From: Wenzhouxiangella sp.
GTDB taxonomy: Bacteria > Pseudomonadota > Gammaproteobacteria > Xanthomonadales > Wenzhouxiangellaceae
Reading direction: 5' to 3'
Length of the DNA stretch: 7,202 bases
Assembly (NCBI GenBank): GCA_007119095.1
Contig: SKQI01000071.1
Location: 1 to 7,202 of the forward strand
In this document: one piece after another, positions 1-4,689 of the stretch
How positions within the stretch are numbered: the stretch's first letter is position 1
How the letters are laid out: each line of letters opens with the position of its first letter
The notes under the pieces: generated by a model
What the model was told of the DNA's origin: nothing
What the model saw: the letters and a program-made list of their open reading frames with translations, nothing else
Databases searched by the model: none
Position numbers and translations under genes: made by a program

Positions 1-44
1 AAACCTGTCCAGACGGGCTCGGCAGCCGGCCGCTATCGGTTGTT

Positions 45-956
45 TCAGTGGGTTCCAAACAGCTCCGGGCTGATCAGGTCGATGAAGCGCTCTGCCTGCG
101 GTGACAGATAGGCCCCGCGTCGCATGACCACGCCGTAGGAGCGCTGCGGAAAGTAATCGCTCATGTCACGCACCAGCAAGCGCTCGCGATCCGCCTGGGT
201 AATGCAGATGCTGGTAACGATGGAAATGCCAAGACCCAGGCTGACATAACGCTTGATTACCTCCCAGCCGCCGACTTCCAGGGTGACGCGAAATGGCAGG
301 CGATGTTTCTGGAAGACAACGTCGACAAGCTGATAAGTGGTTCGACGGCGCGGCGGCAGGATCAGTCCGTAGGGGCTGATGTCGGCCAGTGTCAGCTTGC
401 GCTTGCGGCTGAGCGGGTGATCCGGGTTCATGATCAGTACCGGGTTGAAGCGATAGATCGGCCGGTAATCGATATCGTCAGGAACCTGCAGCATGGAGCC
501 GACGGCAAAATCGACCTCGTCGTCTCTGATCATGCCCAGGCCATCGGCCCCGGACACGTTATGCAGGTGGACGAATATGCCCGGATGCTTGTTGCGAAAG
601 CGCGTCAGCAGTGCTGGCAGCAGGTGCATGATGGTCGATTCGCCAGCAGCGATCCGAACTTCACCGGAGTCCAGGGAGCCGTAGCGTTTGGCGAAGTCAT
701 CGGGCAGGGCATCAAGGCGGTCGACCAGCGGCCTGGCCATCTCCAGCAAGGCCTTGCCGGCCGGGGTCAGCTGCATGCGTGGGCCATGGCGTTCGAACAG
801 CACGGTGTCCAGCCCGTCTTCCAGCGCCCTGATCTGCTGGCTGACCGACGGCTGACTCAAGAAGAGCTTGTCAGCCGCAGCCGAGACACTGCCCGCACGA
901 GCCGTCTGAATGAATGCACGCAGGTGCTTGAGAAGGTTTCCCTTATACATGTTCAT
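45..956 (-). CDS. LysR-family transcriptional regulator, CysB-like, divergent from aceBA
   Basis: This is a DNA-binding regulator of about 303 residues, the normal LysR-family length. Residues 8-65 form the N-terminal winged helix-turn-helix, with the typical pattern of AGSVSAAADKLFLSQPSVSQQIRALE. Residues from about 95 onward form a periplasmic-binding-protein-like effector domain. Its stretches VGGWEVIKRYVSLGLGI and YGVVMRRGAYLSPQAERFI resemble the CysB/Cbl branch, so the effector could be a small anion or metabolite; that is inference. It is transcribed away from aceB, and LysR regulators commonly control the divergent neighbour and themselves, so the glyoxylate shunt is the likely target. 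The ATG at 956 was chosen because it puts the helix-turn-helix at the usual distance from the N-terminus. A second ATG lies at 950 and a GTG at 1025 would add 23 atypical residues. None of these starts has a strong Shine-Dalgarno. The family is certain; the target and effector are not. Confidence 0.93.
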   Translation of the reverse strand: MNMYKGNLLKHLRAFIQTARAGSVSAAADKLFLSQPSVSQQIRALEDGLDTVLFERHGPRMQLTPAGKALLEMARPLVDRLDALPDDFAKRYGSLDSGEVRIAAGESTIMHLLPALLTRFRNKHPGIFVHLHNVSGADGLGMIRDDEVDFAVGSMLQVPDDIDYRPIYRFNPVLIMNPDHPLSRKRKLTLADISPYGLILPPRRRTTYQLVDVVFQKHRLPFRVTLEVGGWEVIKRYVSLGLGISIVTSICITQADRERLLVRDMSDYFPQRSYGVVMRRGAYLSPQAERFIDLISPELFGTH

Positions 957-977
957 GAGTATTCGGGGAGATGGGTG

Positions 978-1062
978 GGAGAGAAAAGGGCGGGTGAGAC
1001 AGCTGGTATTTCGAGATTTCGTCACAAGACTTGTCAGGAATTTACCTTCCCGCCTTCTCTCC
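978..1062 (-). repeat. Imperfect long-range inverted repeat in the LysR leader
   Basis: The pyrimidine-rich stretch 1049-1062 (CCCGCCTTCTCTCC) is complementary over all 14 bases to a purine-rich stretch at 978-994, which has one 3-nt bulge (AAG, 986-988). The arms are 54 nt apart. If transcription of the regulator begins near 1097, both arms are in its leader RNA and the stem would end about 21 nt before the ATG at 956. It could shape translation of a gene that lacks a clear Shine-Dalgarno. Such purine/pyrimidine tracts can also be complementary by low complexity alone. Confidence 0.35.
1022..1036. repeat. Small near-perfect dyad in the LysR leader
   Basis: TCACAAG and CTTGTCA flank a single A. 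The inner ACAAG/CTTGT is perfect and one outer pair is mismatched. It lies in the loop of the long-range inverted repeat and downstream of the regulator's predicted start. It could be a further regulator contact or an RNA hairpin, but it does not fit the T-N11-A spacing of the two upstream dyads. It could also be chance. Confidence 0.25.
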
Positions 1063-1078
1063 TTCTGCCTCTCTTCCC

Positions 1079-1113
1079 GATCTAAAGTATTGGCTTATCC
1101 AATACTTTAGATC
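1079..1113. promoter_or_regulatory. Perfect 15-bp inverted repeat, probable LysR-type operator
   Basis: The left arm GATCTAAAGTATTGG (1079-1093) and the right arm CCAATACTTTAGATC (1099-1113) are exact reverse complements around the 5-nt spacer CTTAT. At the centre is TTGGCTTATCCAA (1090-1102), which is the symmetric T-N11-A core recognised by LysR-family proteins. The dyad sits between divergent regulator and aceB genes, is AT-rich compared with its surroundings, and overlaps the regulator's predicted -10 box. A recognition site for the adjacent LysR protein is the simplest reading. A site for another dimeric regulator is possible. There is no U-tract after it on either strand, so it is unlikely to be a terminator. 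Confidence 0.75.
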
Positions 1114-1132
1114 AAAACATTTGATTTGCCAA
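1104..1132 (-). promoter_or_regulatory. Predicted sigma70 promoter of the LysR gene
   Basis: Read on the minus strand, TTGGCA (1132-1127, five of six matches to the -35 consensus) is followed by a 17-bp spacer and TAAAGT (1109-1104, four of six matches to the -10 consensus). The expected transcription start is near 1097, giving a leader of about 140 nt to the ATG at 956. The -10 box lies wholly inside the right arm of the perfect inverted repeat, so a protein bound there would block this promoter. That fits the negative autoregulation common in the LysR family. This is a prediction from base matches only. Confidence 0.5.
1111..1125. promoter_or_regulatory. Second dyad with T-N11-A core, possible activation site
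   Basis: ATCAAA (1111-1116) and TTTGAT (1120-1125) are perfect complements around ACA, and the inner TCAAAACATTTGA (1112-1124) is again T-N11-A. Its centre (1118) is 22 bp, about two helical turns, from the centre of the larger dyad (1096). LysR-family tetramers usually contact a strong recognition site and a weaker activation site on the same DNA face. The shorter and less GC-anchored repeat here would be the activation site. A third small dyad, ATTTG-C-CAAAT (1124-1134), abuts it and overlaps the -35 boxes of both predicted promoters. The role is inferred. Confidence 0.5.
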
Positions 1133-1155
1133 ATACCGCTTGCCGGGACTAACCT
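1126..1155 (+). promoter_or_regulatory. Tentative aceB promoter
   Basis: TTGCCA (1126-1131) matches five of six -35 consensus bases. After an 18-bp spacer, TAACCT (1150-1155) matches only three of six, although these are the most conserved first, second and last positions. The start would be near 1162, leaving a 28-nt leader. A weak -10 box is what an activator-dependent promoter would show. With this start the two upstream dyads would be centred near -66 and -44, the usual places for LysR recognition and activation sites. Other placements cannot be excluded. Confidence 0.3.
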
Positions 1156-1181
1156 TGCGGCCAATCCATACGCTAGCGAAC

Positions 1182-1185
1182 GGAG
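1182..1185 (+). promoter_or_regulatory. Shine-Dalgarno fixing the aceB start
   Basis: GGAG precedes the ATG at 1190 by four bases. It supports this start over the in-frame TTG at 1031, which would add 53 residues encoded across the divergent regulatory region and unlike any malate synthase N-terminus. Confidence 0.6.
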
Positions 1186-1189
1186 TGTC

Positions 1190-2821
1190 ATGAATCAGCC
1201 GACCCAGCATTATTCTGGCGATAGCCTGAAGGCCGATCCGGGGCAACCCAGAATAACGGCGCCCATACCCGATAACGCCAGGCATCTGTTTTCGACCGAG
1301 CTGAACAATTTGCTCGGCACACTCGGCCAAAAATACCGCGGTCGGGTGGATGCGCTGCTGGCCGCACGGCGCGAGCGCCAGGCCCGCCTCAACGCCGGCG
1401 AAGTGCCGGATTTTGATCCGGAAACGGCCGATATTCGCAACGCTGCCTGGCGAGTGGCGAAGATTCCTGCGGATTTGCGCGACCGCCGGGTTGAAATCAC
1501 CGGCCCCGTGGATCGGAAGATGATCATCAACGCGCTGAATTCCGGCGCCAGGGTGTTCATGGCTGACTGCGAGGATTCGTCCACGCCGACCTGGACCAAC
1601 ATGGTCGACGGGCAGGTCAATCTGTTTGATGCCGTGCGCCGGACGATCGAGCTCAGGGCGCCGGGCGGCAAGCATTATCAACTGGAAAAGGATCCAGCGG
1701 TCCTCATCGTGCGCCCGCGCGGCTGGCACCTGGATGAAAAACACGTGTTGGTGGACGGTCGTCCGCTGCCGGGTGGCATTTTTGACGCTGCGGTCTACCT
1801 GTTCAACAACGCCAATTCTTTGCTTGCCCAGGGATCCGGCCCCTATCTGTACCTGCCCAAGCTCGAGCACTGGCGCGAGGCCGAGCTCTGGGAAGAGGTG
1901 CTGACGGATATTGAGAAGGCGCTGCAGATCAAGCCGGGCACTGTCAAGGCCACGATCTTGATCGAAACGCTGCCGGCGGTGTTTCAGATGGACGAAATCC
2001 TGCACGCGCTGCGCACGCGGATTGTCGGACTCAACTGCGGGCGCTGGGATTATATTTTCAGCTATATCAAGTGTTTCCAGAAGCATCCTGATAAAGTGCT
2101 TCCTGACCGCGCCCAGGTCACCATGAATGTACCGTTCCTGCGCGCCTATTCCCAGCTGCTGATTCGCACCTGCCATGCGCGCGGCGCTTTTGCCATGGGC
2201 GGGATGGCCGCACAGATTCCTATCAAGGGTGATGAGGCTGCCAACGAACAGGCGCTGAAGCGGGTTCGGGAAGACAAGGAGCGCGAGGCTGGTGATGGCC
2301 ACGATGGCACCTGGGTTGCTCATCCCGGGCTGATACCGATCGCCATGGAAATCTTCGATCGCCACCTCGCCGATCACGCCAATCAGCTTCATCGCCTGCG
2401 TGAGGACGTCACCGTCACTGCTGCCGATCTGATCAAGCCCAGCGAGGGCACGATCACTGAAGCCGGCGTACGCGGCAACCTGAACGTTGCCATTCGTTAC
2501 ATGGCGGCCTGGCTAAGTGGCCAGGGCTGCGTGCCGATCAATCACCTGATGGAAGATGCCGCGACTGCGGAAATTGCGCGGGCCCAGGTGTGGCAATGGA
2601 TCCGGCACCCGGCCGGTCGGCTGGACGATGGTCGCGATATTGACCACAAACTGATCCAGGTCTGGCAAAGCGAAGAGTTGGAGCGAATCCGAGAGGATGT
2701 TGGTGCCGAGGTTTTTGATCAGGGCCGGTTCCAGGAGGCCTCAGACCTGCTGGCAGAAGTTACCGCCAACGATGAATTTGTCGAGTTTCTTACCCTCCCG
2801 GCCTATGACAGGTTGGATTAA
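1190..2821 (+). CDS. aceB: Malate synthase A (EC 2.3.3.9)
   Basis: This enzyme condenses glyoxylate with acetyl-CoA and water to malate, the second step of the glyoxylate shunt, in the cytoplasm. The product has 543 residues, close to the E. coli A-form and far shorter than the roughly 720-residue G-form. The segments VRPRGWHL (174-181), IETLPAVFQMDEILHAL (258-274), GLNCGRWDYIF (280-290), GHDGTWVAHPGL (370-381) and MEDAATAEI (454-462) are family hallmarks. By a constant offset of nine from E. coli as I recall it, the active-site residues Arg166, Glu250, Asp278 and Asp447 correspond to R175, E259, D287 and D456; all are present. One oddity is that the signature reads RTRIVGLN where the PROSITE pattern expects an acidic or amide residue and then His (T276 and R277). 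It is first in a likely aceB-aceA operon, with 54 bp to aceA and no terminator between. It is divergent from the LysR gene, which probably regulates it. Confidence 0.97.
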   Translation: MNQPTQHYSGDSLKADPGQPRITAPIPDNARHLFSTELNNLLGTLGQKYRGRVDALLAARRERQARLNAGEVPDFDPETADIRNAAWRVAKIPADLRDRRVEITGPVDRKMIINALNSGARVFMADCEDSSTPTWTNMVDGQVNLFDAVRRTIELRAPGGKHYQLEKDPAVLIVRPRGWHLDEKHVLVDGRPLPGGIFDAAVYLFNNANSLLAQGSGPYLYLPKLEHWREAELWEEVLTDIEKALQIKPGTVKATILIETLPAVFQMDEILHALRTRIVGLNCGRWDYIFSYIKCFQKHPDKVLPDRAQVTMNVPFLRAYSQLLIRTCHARGAFAMGGMAAQIPIKGDEAANEQALKRVREDKEREAGDGHDGTWVAHPGLIPIAMEIFDRHLADHANQLHRLREDVTVTAADLIKPSEGTITEAGVRGNLNVAIRYMAAWLSGQGCVPINHLMEDAATAEIARAQVWQWIRHPAGRLDDGRDIDHKLIQVWQSEELERIREDVGAEVFDQGRFQEASDLLAEVTANDEFVEFLTLPAYDRLD

Positions 2822-2875
2822 ACCCTTCTGAAAGCAGAACGATACCTGCAGTTTCAAGACACGGAGCAAACCGAA

Positions 2876-4168
2876 ATGACGAATGTAAGCAGCATCATCG
2901 AGATGGAAAAGGACTGGCTGGAAAATCCGCGCTGGAAAGGCGTTGAACGGCCATACGACGCCGCCGAGGTGATGCGTCTGCGCGGCAGCATCACGATTGA
3001 ATACACCCTGGCGCGCATGGGAGCCGAAAAGCTCTGGAGACTGATGCACGACGAGCCGTTTGTTAACGCACTGGGTGCGCTGACCGGCAACCAGGCCATG
3101 CAGCAGGTTCGCGCCGGCCTGAAGGCGATCTATCTTTCTGGATGGCAGGTGGCGGCCGATGCCAACCTGGCCGGCCAGATGTACCCTGATCAGTCGCTGT
3201 ATCCGGCCGACTCCGTGCCGGCCGTGGTCAAGCGGATCAACAACACCTTCCAGCGTGCCGATCAGATCCAGACCATGGAAGGCAAGGGCGATATCGACTG
3301 GTTTGCCCCGATCGTCGCCGACGCCGAGGCTGGCTTCGGCGGTGTCTTGAATGCTCACGAACTGATGAAAGGCATGATCGAGGCCGGGGCGGCGGGCGTG
3401 CATTTTGAGGACCAGCTTGCTTCTGCCAAGAAGTGTGGCCATATGGGGGGCAAGGTCCTGGTGCCGACTCAGGAAGCGGTGCAGAAGTTGGTGGCTGCCC
3501 GTCTGGCCGCCGATATCTGCAATGTGCCGACGATCATCGTCGCGCGTACGGATGCCATGGGCGCCGACCTGCTGACCAGCGATATCGACGAGCGCGACCA
3601 GGAGTTCGCGACCGGCGAGCGCACCGTCGAAGGTTTCCACCGGGTCCGGGCCAGCCACGAGCAGGCTGTGGCCCGCGGCCTGGCTTATGCACCATATGCT
3701 GATCTGGTTTGGTGCGAAACCTCGACCCCTGACCTCGGTCAGGCCAAGGCCTTTGCCGAAGCAATTAGAGGTGAGTATCCGGACAAGATGCTGGCCTACA
3801 ACTGCTCGCCGAGCTTCAACTGGAAAAAGAACTTGTCAGATGCCGACATCGCTCGATTCCAGCGCGAACTCGGTGCCATGGGTTACAAGTTCCAGTTCAT
3901 TACCCTGGCTGGCTTCCACGCCCTGAACCACTCGATGTTCCAGCTCGCGCGCGGCTACAAGGCGCGCCAGATGGAGGCCTATGTCGAGCTGCAGGAGGCC
4001 GAATTCGCGGCCGAGCCGCAAGGTTACACGGCAACGCGTCACCAGCGCGAAGTCGGAACGGGTTATTTCGACCAGATCACCCAGGCCATCAGCGCCGGCC
4101 AGTCTTCGCTGAGCGCGCTCAAGGGCTCGACCGAAGAAGAGCAGTTTGACGAGAAAAAGAGCGCCTGA
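2876..4168 (+). CDS. aceA: Isocitrate lyase (EC 4.1.3.1)
   Basis: This enzyme cleaves isocitrate to glyoxylate and succinate, the first step of the glyoxylate shunt, which lets the cell grow on acetate or fatty acids by bypassing the decarboxylating steps of the TCA cycle. The product has 430 residues against 434 in E. coli. The catalytic signature KKCGHMGGK is exact at residues 185-193, with C187 the active-site cysteine. Other hallmarks are SGWQVAADAN (88-97), VADAEAGFGG (147-156), the Mg-binding and substrate loop around VHFEDQ (175-180), NCSPSFNWKK (309-318) and TLAGFH (343-348). GGAG at 2863-2866 lies nine bases before the ATG. It follows aceB on the same strand and is probably cotranscribed with it. 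No aceK (isocitrate dehydrogenase kinase/phosphatase) follows, unlike the E. coli aceBAK operon. The C-terminal tail is acidic and then basic (TEEEQFDEKKSA) and unremarkable. Confidence 0.98.
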   Translation: MTNVSSIIEMEKDWLENPRWKGVERPYDAAEVMRLRGSITIEYTLARMGAEKLWRLMHDEPFVNALGALTGNQAMQQVRAGLKAIYLSGWQVAADANLAGQMYPDQSLYPADSVPAVVKRINNTFQRADQIQTMEGKGDIDWFAPIVADAEAGFGGVLNAHELMKGMIEAGAAGVHFEDQLASAKKCGHMGGKVLVPTQEAVQKLVAARLAADICNVPTIIVARTDAMGADLLTSDIDERDQEFATGERTVEGFHRVRASHEQAVARGLAYAPYADLVWCETSTPDLGQAKAFAEAIRGEYPDKMLAYNCSPSFNWKKNLSDADIARFQRELGAMGYKFQFITLAGFHALNHSMFQLARGYKARQMEAYVELQEAEFAAEPQGYTATRHQREVGTGYFDQITQAISAGQSSLSALKGSTEEEQFDEKKSA

Positions 4169-4183
4169 TCAATACGCTCCATC

Positions 4184-4210
4184 ACCTGCCCGCCCTTGTG
4201 GCGGGCAGGT
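4184..4210 (+). terminator. GC-rich hairpin after aceA, without a U-tract
   Basis: ACCTGCCCGCC (4184-4194) and GGCGGGCAGGT (4200-4210) pair perfectly over 11 bp around the loop CTTGT, starting 16 nt after the aceA stop codon. The strength and position suit the end of the aceBA transcript. No run of T follows on the plus strand (AGTTGAAAAG) or in the opposite direction. It may therefore be a U-less terminator, a barrier that protects the 3' end of the mRNA, or a partial attenuator upstream of clpS. Confidence 0.55.
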
Positions 4211-4274
4211 AGTTGAAAAGCTGTTGACTCTGCCGCAGTATGGTTGCTGTCTTGAGCAAACCTTCGCGGCAACC

Positions 4275-4613
4275 ATGAGCGAGCACGAACACCCCACAGA
4301 TCATTCCACCGGCGATGGTCTGGCCCTTGAAGAGGCCAGCCCGAAAGTCAAGAAACCCCCGCTTTATCGAGTCGTACTGTTGAACGACGACTACACGCCG
4401 ATGGACTTTGTCGTCCAGGTGTTGAAGCGGTTTTTCGGGCTTTCGCACGATCGCGCCACCACGGTCATGCTGCATATCCACACGCGTGGCCGCGGCGTTG
4501 CCGGGGTTTACACTTACGAAATCGCAGAGACCAAGGTCATCATGGTCAACGATTACGCGCGGGAGCATGAACACCCGCTGCAATCCACCCTCGAGGAGGC
4601 GGGCGAGTCGTGA
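4275..4613 (+). CDS. clpS: ATP-dependent Clp protease adaptor ClpS
   Basis: ClpS recognises proteins with N-degron residues and delivers them to ClpA-ClpP for degradation; it binds the ClpA N-domain. The product is 112 residues, close to the 106 of E. coli. Residues 1-27 are a hydrophilic, flexible, His- and Glu-containing extension (MSEHEHPTDH), followed by the core from PPLYRVVLLNDDYTPMDFVV. The substrate pocket residues N34, D35, D36 and H66 of E. coli correspond to N37, D38, D39 and H69 here. The downstream block AETKVIMVNDYAREHEHPL (84-102) is also typical. The ATG at 4275 was chosen because the upstream in-frame start (4146) would overlap aceA and run through the hairpin. No clear Shine-Dalgarno precedes it. 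A promoter may lie in 4211-4274 (TTGACT at 4224-4229 is a -35 candidate), but no good -10 box is seen. clpA follows 76 bp later. Confidence 0.96.
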   Translation: MSEHEHPTDHSTGDGLALEEASPKVKKPPLYRVVLLNDDYTPMDFVVQVLKRFFGLSHDRATTVMLHIHTRGRGVAGVYTYEIAETKVIMVNDYAREHEHPLQSTLEEAGES

Positions 4614-4642
4614 GCATTTGCCCACACTCCAGTGAATCATCT

Positions 4643-4671
4643 TGCGTCATACTGGTCTCAGACTTGACGCA
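4643..4671. repeat. 7-bp inverted repeat upstream of clpA
   Basis: TGCGTCA (4643-4649) and TGACGCA (4665-4671) are exact reverse complements separated by 15 bp, centre to centre 22 bp. They lie in the 76-bp clpS-clpA gap and end 18 bp before the clpA ATG. The spacing would put both half-sites on the same DNA face, so an operator is possible. As RNA it would be a stem with a 15-nt loop. No regulator is implied by the sequence itself, and chance is possible. Confidence 0.35.
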
Positions 4672-4689
4672 CCACCGGGCTTAGCCATC

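Noticed and set aside
1..44. Terminator for the LysR gene in the left edge
   Set aside because: Only a 4-bp GGCT/AGCC pairing is visible with no T-run in the transcribed direction; the sequence is otherwise featureless and cut by the window edge.
957..1025. GTG start extending the LysR protein by 23 residues
   Set aside because: LysR proteins start a few residues before the helix-turn-helix; the extra segment is unstructured in composition. Not fully excluded, since no start has a strong Shine-Dalgarno.
303..1085. 260-codon open frame on the plus strand opposite the LysR gene
   Set aside because: It is antisense to a clear LysR protein, its translation shows no recognisable domain, and it ends inside the divergent regulatory region. 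Long open antisense frames are expected from GC-rich codon use.
1079..1113. The large palindrome as an intrinsic terminator or insertion-sequence end
   Set aside because: It is AT-rich, has no T-run after it on either strand, lies between divergent genes where no transcript ends, and no transposase or target duplication is present.
1031..1189. Upstream TTG start extending malate synthase by 53 residues
   Set aside because: The extension would be encoded across the palindromes and the predicted promoters, is unlike family N-termini, and the ATG at 1190 has its own GGAG.
1112..2392. 426-codon open frame on the minus strand opposite aceB
   Set aside because: The sense strand encodes an intact malate synthase with all active-site residues. 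The antisense product has no family features and no plausible ribosome binding site.
2741..3658. 305-codon open frame on the minus strand opposite aceA
   Set aside because: It is a shadow of isocitrate lyase; the His/Gly/Leu-rich composition is typical of antisense translation of a GC-rich gene.
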